Positions 1 to 7,660 of a DNA stretch of 20,200 nt are shown here, piece after piece (the stretch's first letter is position 1; each line of letters starts with the position of its first letter). Source of the DNA: Candidatus Pelagibacter sp. (GTDB lineage: Bacteria > Pseudomonadota > Alphaproteobacteria > Pelagibacterales > Pelagibacteraceae); contig JAOLYI010000010.1 in assembly GCA_028343315.1 (NCBI GenBank), positions 1 to 20,200 on the forward strand, given 5' to 3'. The position numbers and the translations under genes were made by a program. The notes under the pieces were generated by a model, which made no database searches, had not been told where the DNA came from, and worked only from the letters and a program-made list of their open reading frames with translations.

Positions 1-2
1 TT

Positions 3-113
3 TACAAAAAAATTTTTAAGATTATAAGTAGAAAAAATAAATATTTAGAAATTTCTATAAATAATTTTAACTTGAGAATTAAAAATAATAATCTAATTTT
101 CAAGAATATATAG
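3..113 (+). CDS. possible C-terminal end of an upstream gene (partial)
   Basis: A reading frame is open from the left edge to a TAG at 111-113, giving 36 codons rich in Lys, Asn, Ile, Phe and Leu like the other proteins here. In DNA this AT-rich, stops are frequent, so 36 open codons are mildly suggestive of a real gene tail, but they could arise by chance when all frames are considered. No domain can be recognised in so short a piece. If real, it lies on the same strand as the following genes and ends 82 bases before the ABC transporter start. An inverted repeat lies inside its last codons. Confidence 0.3.
   Translation, partial: YKKIFKIISRKNKYLEISINNFNLRIKNNNLIFKNI
71..104. repeat. 11-bp inverted repeat with 12-base loop
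   Basis: The arm at 71-81 (cttgagaatta) pairs with 94-104 (taattttcaag): ten Watson-Crick pairs and one G-T pair around a 12-base AT loop. No U-run follows immediately, so it is not a classical intrinsic terminator. It overlaps the end of the possible upstream reading frame and lies before the operon leader, so it could be a weak 3' end or stabilising hairpin for the upstream transcript, or a chance AT-rich palindrome. Confidence 0.3.
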
Positions 114-144
114 TTTCATGACTGAAAATTACCTTATAGGTTTT

Positions 145-175
145 TTGCAAAGTGCGGAGCTATGTTTTAATCCAA
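145..175 (+). promoter_or_regulatory. GC-rich leader block resembling JUMPstart/ops
   Basis: In an otherwise AT-rich leader, the stretch from 151 to about 174 contains, in order, AGTGC, GGAGCT, TGTT, TAA and CCA. These match in order, with small gaps, parts of the JUMPstart element (recalled from memory) found upstream of enterobacterial polysaccharide operons, where it recruits RfaH. The ops core itself is not intact. A TTGCAA at 145-150 could serve as a -35 box, but no well-spaced -10 is evident. The position, 20-45 bases before the first gene of a glycan operon, fits a regulatory role; chance remains quite possible. Confidence 0.2.
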
Positions 176-195
176 TTTAGAGAAATATTTAAATA

Positions 196-1905
196 ATGAT
201 ATTTAATACATTCATCAAATTAAGATCTATTCTAGAAAAAAAAGAATACAATAAAATGTTTATTTTTTTTGTAATGTCTTTTTTTGCAATGATACTCGAG
301 ATATTAAGTGTTGGTTTAATTATTCCATTTTTAAACACCCTAATAAATAGCGGTAACAATTTAGGTAACCTAAAGTTCTTAAGCCTTTTCGGAAATTTAA
401 ATATTAATTATATAATAATAATCCTGGTAGGAGTTTATTCTTTTAAAACGATTTTTTTAACTATTATTTCTTTTTTCCAATCTAAATATTTGGGCAGTGT
501 TAGAGCTGCTCTTGCCAATAAATTGTTTAAACTTTATATTAATAGATCTTACGATTTTCATTTAAAAAATAATACTTCAAAGTTAATCAGAAACATTGGA
601 GAAGCAAATTTAATAATTCTTATAATTACTGCCATGATCACATTCATAAACGAGTTTATAGTAGTGCTTGGAGTGAGTATATTTGTTATATTTTTTCAAC
701 CAAAAATATCTATTTTTGTTGTAACTTTTTTAGGAATTATTGGTTATTTATTTATAAAAATAGTTAAAAACAAAAATAAGCTTTGGGGTAAAATACGTCA
801 TGAAACTATTGCGCAACTTCTTAAAACGCAGAATGAAAGTTTTAGATTAATAAAAGAAATTAAAATTTTAGACAGAGCAAAACATATTATCGATAGGTTT
901 ATATTTAATAATAATAAAATAGTTAAATCTGAGCTTAATCATACTTTTATTAGCTCATTACCAAGATTGTGGCTAGAATGGTTAGTAATAATTACTTTTT
1001 TACTCTCAGTTTCTTTTATGCTTTTTGAAGGCAGAAATCTTTCTGAAATAGTTGTTATTATTGGTGTTTTTGCTGCTGCTGCCTTTAGAGTCATGCCATC
1101 ACTTACAAGAATAATGAATTCAGCTCAGCAAATATCATACCATCAGCCAGTTTTAGAAAATATTAGTAAAGAGATTGTAAATTTAGATAAAAATATAGAA
1201 AAAAATATAGAGATAAAAACATTTAACTCTAGTGAAAAATTAGACACAGTTGAAATTGAAGATTTAGCATTCCATTATGATAATAAAAAAACAATTCTTA
1301 AATCAATAAATATTAAATTTGAAAAAGGGTACATTTATGGAATATGCGGACCCAGTGGCTCAGGTAAAAGCACATTAATAAATTTGATTTTAGGTTTTCT
1401 TAAACCAAATAATGGAAAAATAAAATTTAATAATAAAATTATTTTTGAGAATCTTAGAGAGTGGAGAAATAATATTGGCTTTGTTCCTCAGGAAATATTT
1501 CTATGCGACGGAACAATTAAAGATAATATTCTTTTGCAACTGCCAGAGGATAAAGTTGATAATGTCAATTTAGAAAACAGTGTGAGAAATGCAAATTTAG
1601 ATGAGTTTGTAAAATCATTGGATAATGGACTAAATACAAATATTGGTGAATTTGGAGATAAAATTTCTGGCGGACAAAAACAAAGGATAGGTATTGCTAG
1701 ATCAATTCTAAATAAACCTAAAGTTTTAATTTTAGACGAATTTACTAGCTCGCTAGATAACAGTACAGAAGAAAAAATTTTAAATGAAATTTCTCTTTTA
1801 AAAAAAGATAAAATAATAATAATTATTTCTCATAAATTAAGCACGCTAAGCTTATGTGATAAGATTTTTAAGTTAGAAAAACAAACTTTATTTCAAACAA
1901 AATAA
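196..1905 (+). CDS. MsbA/PglK-type ABC transporter (probable lipid-linked glycan flippase)
   Basis: This is a 569-residue half-transporter with a membrane domain fused to an ATPase, the usual layout and length for the MsbA/PglK exporter class. Hydrophobic segments lie near residues 20-50, 70-95, 140-165, 168-190, 260-278 and 283-300, consistent with six membrane passes. The nucleotide-binding domain has Walker A GPSGSGKST (385-393), Q-loop Gln432, signature ISGGQ (490-494), Walker B LILDE (511-515, Glu515 retained) and H-loop His546. All catalytic elements are present, so it should be active as a homodimer. Within a surface-glycan cluster the likely cargo is a lipid-linked oligosaccharide moved to the periplasmic face, as for PglK; lipid A-core transport as for MsbA is the alternative. 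It is the first complete gene of the run, and no Wzx-type flippase is seen elsewhere in the window. ATG at 196 gives the expected short cytosolic N-terminus. Confidence 0.88.
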   Translation: MIFNTFIKLRSILEKKEYNKMFIFFVMSFFAMILEILSVGLIIPFLNTLINSGNNLGNLKFLSLFGNLNINYIIIILVGVYSFKTIFLTIISFFQSKYLGSVRAALANKLFKLYINRSYDFHLKNNTSKLIRNIGEANLIILIITAMITFINEFIVVLGVSIFVIFFQPKISIFVVTFLGIIGYLFIKIVKNKNKLWGKIRHETIAQLLKTQNESFRLIKEIKILDRAKHIIDRFIFNNNKIVKSELNHTFISSLPRLWLEWLVIITFLLSVSFMLFEGRNLSEIVVIIGVFAAAAFRVMPSLTRIMNSAQQISYHQPVLENISKEIVNLDKNIEKNIEIKTFNSSEKLDTVEIEDLAFHYDNKKTILKSINIKFEKGYIYGICGPSGSGKSTLINLILGFLKPNNGKIKFNNKIIFENLREWRNNIGFVPQEIFLCDGTIKDNILLQLPEDKVDNVNLENSVRNANLDEFVKSLDNGLNTNIGEFGDKISGGQKQRIGIARSILNKPKVLILDEFTSSLDNSTEEKILNEISLLKKDKIIIIISHKLSTLSLCDKIFKLEKQTLFQTK

Positions 1906-1933
1906 AAAATATATAATTAAACTTTAAAAATTT

Positions 1934-3124
1934 ATGAATAATTTTTTTAGAAATGTTTTAAAAGCAAAGTACAAGTTTAAGTTGCCGAGTAAAAAACATA
2001 ATGTAGTATTAGATTTAAATAATTCTTATTATTTTGTAAATTTATTCAAAAGGGATAAGACTTTTTTTTTAGATACCAGATTTTATGATGACGTAGAATT
2101 TACAGGAGTAAAAAATTTTCAAAATGAGTTATATTTATTAGTTTTTATTTATTCTATTCTTAATTATTTTACTAATAAAAAATATACTTTAATGCAGCAT
2201 TATATAATAAACTGTATTAAATTTATTGATCCAAAAAATATAATAACGTTTACAGATAATAACCTTTTTTTTTTAAGATTAAAAAATATTTTTGAGCATA
2301 AAAAATTGGTTATTTTTCAGTATACTTGGCGAACAAGATTAACTTTTGATGATATGTATTTTCATATCAAAAATGAAAAATCATTTAAAAGATTTAAAGT
2401 TGATTATACATGTATATGGGGAAAAAATTCAAAATTTTTTTATTCGCAATTTGTTGATACAAAATTTTTAATAACCGGTTCAATAAAAAATAATTTTTTT
2501 CCTGTCAAAAAAAATTTAAGAAAAGACTCTATTATATTTATTTCTCAATTTAGAATGCACTTTGATTACAATAAAAAATTAAATATCTTTAAAAAAAATT
2601 ATTTTAAAGATAATGCTTTAAATAACATTTTGAAATATTGTATAAAAAATAATTTAAAACTAAAAATTTTAGGATGCGCTAAAGAAAATAGTAAGTATGA
2701 AAAAAACTATTTTAATAATTTACTAGGTGAAAATAATTTTATTTTTTTAAAAAGAACTATTGGGCTTAGTTCATACAAATATTCACTAAATTATAAATAT
2801 TTCATAACATTTTGTTCATCTTTAGCTTATGAATTAATAGGAAGAGGAAAAAGAGTGGCCTTTTTGCCTTGGAATGAGCAATTTCAGATAAAATATAAAA
2901 ATATTAAATTTAATGAGTCGTTTTATTCAAACAAAAAAAAAACTGGCTTAATTTGGTCTAACACGCCATCCAAAAAGGAAGTATTTAGGTTATTGAATTA
3001 TGTTACTAAAGCGAAAGATAAATCTTGGAAGAATATCCAAAAAATTTTGATAGATCCTATAATAACTTATGATAAAGACAATAAAATGACTAAAAACCTT
3101 TTTAAAAAATTACGAATTAATTAA
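1934..3124 (+). CDS. putative surface-carbohydrate biosynthesis protein (GT-B-like)
   Basis: This is a 396-residue protein with no signal peptide or clear membrane segment. The segment around residues 100-135 (IITFTDNN at 103-110, then FQYTWR at 128-133) and GSIKNN at 182-187 recall a family of putative O-antigen/surface-carbohydrate proteins known from Leptospira and many environmental bacteria. In that family the pattern reads roughly fiDN...f..IQNG.R...GS.r.N. The C-terminal half has a CSSLAYELIGRGKR stretch (about 293-306), like the donor-binding side of GT-B glycosyltransferases. The family match is from memory of its motifs. The usual QNGxR is QYTWR here, so the family assignment is provisional. 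It follows the ABC transporter by 28 bases and precedes another transferase by 6, supporting a role in sugar transfer. Neither donor nor acceptor can be named. Confidence 0.6.
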   Translation: MNNFFRNVLKAKYKFKLPSKKHNVVLDLNNSYYFVNLFKRDKTFFLDTRFYDDVEFTGVKNFQNELYLLVFIYSILNYFTNKKYTLMQHYIINCIKFIDPKNIITFTDNNLFFLRLKNIFEHKKLVIFQYTWRTRLTFDDMYFHIKNEKSFKRFKVDYTCIWGKNSKFFYSQFVDTKFLITGSIKNNFFPVKKNLRKDSIIFISQFRMHFDYNKKLNIFKKNYFKDNALNNILKYCIKNNLKLKILGCAKENSKYEKNYFNNLLGENNFIFLKRTIGLSSYKYSLNYKYFITFCSSLAYELIGRGKRVAFLPWNEQFQIKYKNIKFNESFYSNKKKTGLIWSNTPSKKEVFRLLNYVTKAKDKSWKNIQKILIDPIITYDKDNKMTKNLFKKLRIN

Positions 3125-3130
3125 ACAAAT

Positions 3131-4072
3131 ATGATTAAAGTTTTTAAAAAACCAGGAAAAAGTGGAAATACAATTGTTTCAGTTTTGATTTCAAGTAAAT
3201 ATTATAATTTTTGGAAAAAATATGTTTTTAAAAATTGGAAAATATATTGTGATAAATATGATTTAGGTCTTATTGTCATAGATGATTTTATAGATAATAC
3301 TAACACAAAAAAAAAGGCTAATTGGCATAAATTATTAGTTGGTAAAAAAATACTCGAATCTAATATTTCAAAAAAAATTACAAACATCTGTTATTTAGAT
3401 GGAGATATTTTAATTAATGCTTTCGGCGCTCCAAATATTTTTAAAGAACATTCAAAGAGCAAGATAAGTGTTGTAAATCAATATGAAGATTTACCTTATG
3501 ACTATTTTGAAACACAGAAAAAAATCTCCTTTTTTAGACACAATTATTACTCTAAAAAATATCCACTTGACTCCTCTATTTTTATGAAGCCATCTCAAGT
3601 ATTTAAATTTCATGGTTTTAAAAGACTTAATAACTATTTTTGTTCTGGACTATTTGTTTTTAATCTCAGGCTATTTAGTAAATTTCTTGAAAACATTTAT
3701 TTTAAATATACTAAAAAATTTAAAACTTTAACTAGTGGTGACGAACCGGTTATTAACTACGAATTTCAAAAAAATACTAAACTAAAATGGTTGAATTACA
3801 AATATCAAGCTATTTGGGTTTACGAAATGGCAAATAAATATCCTTTTTTATATTATTCAAAATTTAAAAATAAAAAAATACAATCTGAATGCGTCACTTC
3901 TTCATTAATGTCTAATCACTTCCTGCATTTTGCTGGATCCTGGCATGAAAGTGAGATGATAAAGTCCACTAAAAACTATGTTATAAATAGTAATAAAAAA
4001 GTTATTAAAGAGTTCTATAAATATAATCTTATTCGCCCTACAGCGAGCCCAAAAGGTTTAATAAAGCCATAA
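3131..4072 (+). CDS. GT-A-type glycosyltransferase with DxD motif
   Basis: This is a 313-residue cytosolic-looking protein. It shows CYLDGDILI at 87-95, with the metal/nucleotide-binding DxD at Asp90-Asp92. It also has SGLFVFN (172-178), SGDEPVIN (202-209) and HFAGSWH (266-272), which resemble the late motifs of GT-A retaining families of the GT8/GT34 kind, where a DQP-like stretch and an H-x-x-G segment close the active site. It therefore probably moves a sugar from a nucleotide sugar to the growing surface glycan at the inner face of the membrane. It begins 6 bases after the preceding gene and ends 19 before the radical SAM gene. Donor, acceptor and exact family cannot be fixed from the sequence alone. 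Confidence 0.7.
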   Translation: MIKVFKKPGKSGNTIVSVLISSKYYNFWKKYVFKNWKIYCDKYDLGLIVIDDFIDNTNTKKKANWHKLLVGKKILESNISKKITNICYLDGDILINAFGAPNIFKEHSKSKISVVNQYEDLPYDYFETQKKISFFRHNYYSKKYPLDSSIFMKPSQVFKFHGFKRLNNYFCSGLFVFNLRLFSKFLENIYFKYTKKFKTLTSGDEPVINYEFQKNTKLKWLNYKYQAIWVYEMANKYPFLYYSKFKNKKIQSECVTSSLMSNHFLHFAGSWHESEMIKSTKNYVINSNKKVIKEFYKYNLIRPTASPKGLIKP

Positions 4073-4091
4073 ATTAATATATACAATTTGA

Positions 4092-5030
4092 ATGACGTAC
4101 AAAATTCCCAAACCTTATGTAAGACACATGACTCCCTCTAAAGAGGGGTTACCTACTGTTTATTATGTTGAAACTGTTTTAGCCTGCAATTTAAGATGTC
4201 CCGAATGTGTAATAGGAACTGACTCAGTTACAAGAACAAAAAAGATTCTTAAAATGGATGAGTTTAAAATTATTTCAGACAAAATCAAACCTTACGCTAA
4301 AATGATTTATTTACACAAATGGGGAGAACCATTAATGAACAAAAATATTTTTGAAATGATATCTCATGTAGGAGAGTATGCTCACGCACACATAAGTACT
4401 AATGGTATTTTACTAGATAAACAAAAATGTGAAGAATTAATTAAATCTGGTGTAGGGACAGTTATTGTTTCTATTGATGGACTAACTCAAAATATTTATG
4501 AAAAATATAGAATTGGAGGAAAAGTTGAAAAGGTAATTGAAAATATTAAATATTTAAACGAAGCCAATATTAAATATGGAAATCATGTTGCTTTATTACC
4601 TCAATTTATTGTTTTTGATCATAACTATGAAGAAGTTGAAAAATTTAAGGAATATTGCAAATCTCAAAACCTCAGAGCTATTTTTAAAAAACCTTATGTA
4701 AGATTTAATACAGTTAATGAGTCAAAAGATGAAAATTATCAAAGAATTAAATACTCAACAAAAGAAAAGCATTATGAAGCTATAGCGACCTGTCCCCATC
4801 TGACCAGCATGATGACCATCACAGCTGACGGTAGACTTCTTGTTTGCGCTCAAGATTACAATAATGACTTATTTATAGGAAATTTACTTGATAAAGATTC
4901 TACTGTAAAAAATTTATGGGAAAGACCAGAATATGTAAAGTTCAGGAAAGAAGCGTTAAATAAAGTTAACCCTCCAGAAATATGCGTTAAAAAATGTATG
5001 ATTTATAATCCTGGATATCCAGTAAATTAA
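4092..5030 (+). CDS. radical SAM protein with short SPASM/Twitch-type C-terminal domain
   Basis: This is a 312-residue enzyme. The CxxxCxxC that binds the SAM-coordinating 4Fe-4S cluster is Cys32, Cys36 and Cys39. A GEP segment (78-80) matches the GGE-type SAM amino-group motif, and ISTNG (101-105) and VSIDG (126-130) are typical of the barrel core. The C-terminal part has four more cysteines, Cys234, Cys252, Cys298 and Cys302, with the LxVCAQD and LGNL/LW-type context of SPASM domains; four cysteines would hold one auxiliary cluster. Such proteins modify peptides or oxidise, epimerise or deoxygenate sugars; in a glycan locus I favour a sugar or cyclitol substrate. It sits between the glycosyltransferases and the nonulosonate genes. 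A 77-base gap follows it, the largest internal gap in the window. The substrate is unknown. Confidence 0.82.
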   Translation: MTYKIPKPYVRHMTPSKEGLPTVYYVETVLACNLRCPECVIGTDSVTRTKKILKMDEFKIISDKIKPYAKMIYLHKWGEPLMNKNIFEMISHVGEYAHAHISTNGILLDKQKCEELIKSGVGTVIVSIDGLTQNIYEKYRIGGKVEKVIENIKYLNEANIKYGNHVALLPQFIVFDHNYEEVEKFKEYCKSQNLRAIFKKPYVRFNTVNESKDENYQRIKYSTKEKHYEAIATCPHLTSMMTITADGRLLVCAQDYNNDLFIGNLLDKDSTVKNLWERPEYVKFRKEALNKVNPPEICVKKCMIYNPGYPVN

Positions 5031-5107
5031 TTAGATATAAACATTTTAAGTAAAATTAAAAAAATTTTTAGAGTTCAAAAACTAAATCTGATTAAAACTT
5101 TTTGTAA
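5031..5107 (+). other. 77-base AT-rich intergenic gap
   Basis: This is the longest non-coding stretch between genes here, directly before the nonulosonate genes. It contains A- and T-runs and a weak pairing of caaaaa with tttttg, but no convincing promoter boxes, terminator or ribosome-binding site. An internal promoter separating the transferase block from the nonulosonate block is possible on position alone. Confidence 0.3.
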
Positions 5108-5761
5108 ATGTTAAAAAAATTACTGATAATTGGCTCCGGAGGACATTTTAAAGTTGCAATTAATGAAATCTTAAAACAGAAAAAATATAAAATTCAAGAA
5201 ATTATTGATATTAAAAATTTTGGCAAAAAATTAAATATTAATAATAAATTAAAAAAAATAATTAATTACAAAAAATTTAATTGGTCGAAAGTCAATCAAG
5301 ATACTTTTCTTTTTATAGCTATAGGAGATAATTATTTAAGAAAAAAAATAGTAAGCGAAATAAAAAAAGAAAATATAAAAATTAAATGGGGTACAGTCAT
5401 TTCACGTGATGCAATAATTGGAAAAAATGTAAAAATCAAACCTGGCTCACTTGTTGTTTCTGGTTCAATAATAAATCCTGGAACAATAATAGGTAGTCAT
5501 TGTGTAATTAATACTCGGTCTTCAATTGATCATGATAATATTTTTGGTGATTTTTCTAGTTCCGCACCCAGCGTAGTTACTGGAGGCAATGTAACAGTAG
5601 GCGAATTGAGTTTTCTAGGTATTAGATCTACAATTATAAATAATATTAAAATAGGATCAAAAACCATAATTGGAGCAAACTCTCTGGTAAATAAAAATTG
5701 CCTTTCCAACTATACTTATTATGGTTCTCCAGCAAAAAAAATAAAAAAAAATATAATTTAA
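5108..5761 (+). CDS. neuD: NeuD/PglD-family sugar O- or N-acyltransferase
   Basis: This is a 217-residue protein of normal family length. The N-terminal Rossmann-like part opens with LIIGSGGH (6-13), the UDP-sugar-binding signature of NeuD/PglD proteins, and AIGDN follows at 71-75. From about residue 98 on there is a left-handed beta-helix of hexapeptide repeats (for example IIGKNV, IIGSHC, VTVGEL, IKIGSK, IIGANS). It ends in YYGSPAKKIKK, the usual closing NPAK-type motif. His142 in SSIDHDNIFGDF matches the catalytic histidine of PglD. The following HIAP-like position reads SSSAP, so the second conserved histidine is missing. The likely job is acetyl transfer from acetyl-CoA to the amino sugar precursor or to the nonulosonate itself, in the cytosol. 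One base separates it from the NeuB gene. Whether it acts as a LegH/PglD-type N-acetyltransferase or as an O-acetyltransferase cannot be decided here. Confidence 0.8.
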   Translation: MLKKLLIIGSGGHFKVAINEILKQKKYKIQEIIDIKNFGKKLNINNKLKKIINYKKFNWSKVNQDTFLFIAIGDNYLRKKIVSEIKKENIKIKWGTVISRDAIIGKNVKIKPGSLVVSGSIINPGTIIGSHCVINTRSSIDHDNIFGDFSSSAPSVVTGGNVTVGELSFLGIRSTIINNIKIGSKTIIGANSLVNKNCLSNYTYYGSPAKKIKKNII

Positions 5762-5762
5762 A

Positions 5763-6809
5763 ATGATAAAAATTAAAAATAAAATAATTGGACAAAATAA
5801 TAAAGTCTTTGTGATAGCTGAGATTGGAGTAAATCATTGTGGAAAATTAAATTTAGCAAAAAAAATGGTCGATCAAGCCATTAAATGTGGAGCTGATGCA
5901 GTAAAATTTCAAACTTATACTGCTCAAAATCTAGCAACAACATCAACCAAGAAAGTTAATTATCAATTTAATAATACAAAAAAAAATGAAACTCATTATC
6001 AGATGCTTAAATCTTTAGAGCTTTCAAAAAAAAATCATAAAGAATTATTTAACTATTGTAAAAAAAAAAATATTATATTTTTATCTACACCCTATGACGA
6101 AGACTCTGCAAAATTTTTAAATCAATTAGGATGCGCTGCATTTAAAACATCCTCTGCAGACATTGTTGATCTTAATTTACATGAGTATTTAGCTAAATCA
6201 AAAAAACCTGTAATTATTTCAACAGGTATGTCAAACTTAGAAGAAATTAAAAATTGTTTAAAGATTTATAAAAAATTTAAAAATAATAAGATAATATTAC
6301 TACATTGTGTTTCAAATTACCCCTGCAGTTTAAAATCTTTAAATTTAAAATCTATAACTTTACTACAAAATAAATTTAAATTTATGGTTGGATACTCCGA
6401 CCATAGTATTGGAAATAAAGCTGCAATTGCTAGTGTTGCTTTAGGAGCAGTTTTAATAGAAAAACATTTTACAATTAACAGACTATTACCAGGACCAGAT
6501 CAGAAAACATCTATTACACCAAAAGAGCTTACAAAAATTATTCAAGATATTCACCTAACAAAAAAAATTTTAGGAGAATATAAAAAGGAGTGTCAAAAAG
6601 AAGAAATAGAAATGAAAAAAATTTCCAGGAAGAGTTTAACTTTAAATTGCAATATTTATAAAAATGAAAAAATTAAAAGAAATCATTTATCACTAAAAAG
6701 ACCTGGTACCGGTCTCTTATTTTTTAATATTAAAAAAGTTTTAGGAAAATGCGCTAAAAGAGATCTAAAAAAAGATTATCAATTAAAACTTAATGATTTA
6801 AAAAAATAA
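5763..6809 (+). CDS. neuB: NeuB-family nonulosonic acid synthase
   Basis: This 348-residue enzyme condenses a hexosamine-type aldose with phosphoenolpyruvate to form a nine-carbon 2-keto acid (sialic, legionaminic or pseudaminic type). The barrel motifs are all visible: AEIGVNH (19-25), ADAVKFQTY (44-52), STPYDEDS (108-115), KTSSADI (128-134), STGM (153-156), LHCVSNYP (180-187), GYSDHSIG (210-217) and IEKHFT (232-237) followed by LPGPDQK (242-248). His214 and His235 match the metal ligands of meningococcal NeuB. A C-terminal SAF (antifreeze-like) domain starts near SRKSL (288-292). Length is normal and no key residue is lost. Whether the product is sialic, legionaminic or pseudaminic acid cannot be read from these motifs. 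The amidotransferase genes downstream favour a diamino acid of legionaminate or pseudaminate type. Confidence 0.93.
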   Translation: MIKIKNKIIGQNNKVFVIAEIGVNHCGKLNLAKKMVDQAIKCGADAVKFQTYTAQNLATTSTKKVNYQFNNTKKNETHYQMLKSLELSKKNHKELFNYCKKKNIIFLSTPYDEDSAKFLNQLGCAAFKTSSADIVDLNLHEYLAKSKKPVIISTGMSNLEEIKNCLKIYKKFKNNKIILLHCVSNYPCSLKSLNLKSITLLQNKFKFMVGYSDHSIGNKAAIASVALGAVLIEKHFTINRLLPGPDQKTSITPKELTKIIQDIHLTKKILGEYKKECQKEEIEMKKISRKSLTLNCNIYKNEKIKRNHLSLKRPGTGLLFFNIKKVLGKCAKRDLKKDYQLKLNDLKK

Positions 6810-7660
6810 TGACTATTTATATTTCGACCGGTGGATATAAGAAAAAATCAGCAGATCAAATTACTGAAGATTTTATAAATAATAATATAAAGGAAATAGA
6901 ATTATCAGGCGGAATATATGATCCTAATTTGATTAATAATTTAACTAAATATCTTTCTAAAGGTGCAAAATTTGAAATTCATAATTATTTTCCACCTCCA
7001 GAAAAACCTTTCATAATAAATTTAGCATCAAATGAAGATGATATAAGAAAATTAAGTTTGAATCATGTATTTAAGGCAATTAAGTGTTGTGAAAAATTAC
7101 GTGCAAAATCCTATAGTTTTCACGCCGGTTTTTTATGTGATTTTGATATTTCTGAAATAGGAAAAAAAATAAAGAAAAGACCATTATACGAAAAAAAACG
7201 TTCAACTGATTTATTTTTAGAATGTTTAAATCAAATTTCAAAATTTGCCCGTGATCATGGAGTAAATATTATGGTTGAAAACAATGTAATATCAAAAAAA
7301 AATTTATTAGAATTTAATAAAAATCCTTTCTTAATGTGTGATCCACAAGAAACTTTTGAAATAATGAAAAATTCCCCAGAAAATATAAAATTGCTTGTAG
7401 ATGTCGCACATTTAAAGGTGTCTTCTAACTCTCTAAACTTTAAATCAAAAGATTTTTTTTTGAAATGCAACGATTATATATCTGGTTATCATTTAAGTGA
7501 TAATGATGGTTATGCAGATACAAATCAAAAAATTGATGAAAAATCATGGTTTTGGAAATATTTAAAGAAAAATTTAGATTATTATTCTTTAGAAATTTAT
7601 GGTGAAACAATTGAAAATTTAAAAAAAATTAAAAAAATATGTCAAAACAAACTCAAATAG
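6809..7660 (+). CDS. TIM-barrel sugar phosphate isomerase/epimerase (AP endonuclease 2 superfamily)
   Basis: This is a 283-residue protein with the metal-binding pattern of xylose-isomerase-like barrels: His58 (EIHNY), His105 (SFHAG), Glu157 (VENN), Asp198 and His201 (LLVDVAHLK), His228 (GYHLSDN) and Glu262 (SLEIYG). These are the usual residues for one or more divalent metals, so it should isomerise or epimerise a sugar or act on a related keto compound. Its ATG shares one base with the stop codon of neuB, and it overlaps the next gene by 22 bases, which ties it to nonulosonate production. It is not one of the standard NeuB-pathway enzymes (NeuC, LegG, PseB, LegB). It may supply or reshape the precursor in place of a hydrolysing epimerase; this is inference, and the true substrate is unknown. 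Confidence 0.75.
   Translation: MTIYISTGGYKKKSADQITEDFINNNIKEIELSGGIYDPNLINNLTKYLSKGAKFEIHNYFPPPEKPFIINLASNEDDIRKLSLNHVFKAIKCCEKLRAKSYSFHAGFLCDFDISEIGKKIKKRPLYEKKRSTDLFLECLNQISKFARDHGVNIMVENNVISKKNLLEFNKNPFLMCDPQETFEIMKNSPENIKLLVDVAHLKVSSNSLNFKSKDFFLKCNDYISGYHLSDNDGYADTNQKIDEKSWFWKYLKKNLDYYSLEIYGETIENLKKIKKICQNKLK

Noticed and set aside
5031..5107. Small RNA or terminator in the 77-base gap
   Set aside because: Only a weak six-base pairing and scattered A/T runs are visible; no stable hairpin followed by a U-run.
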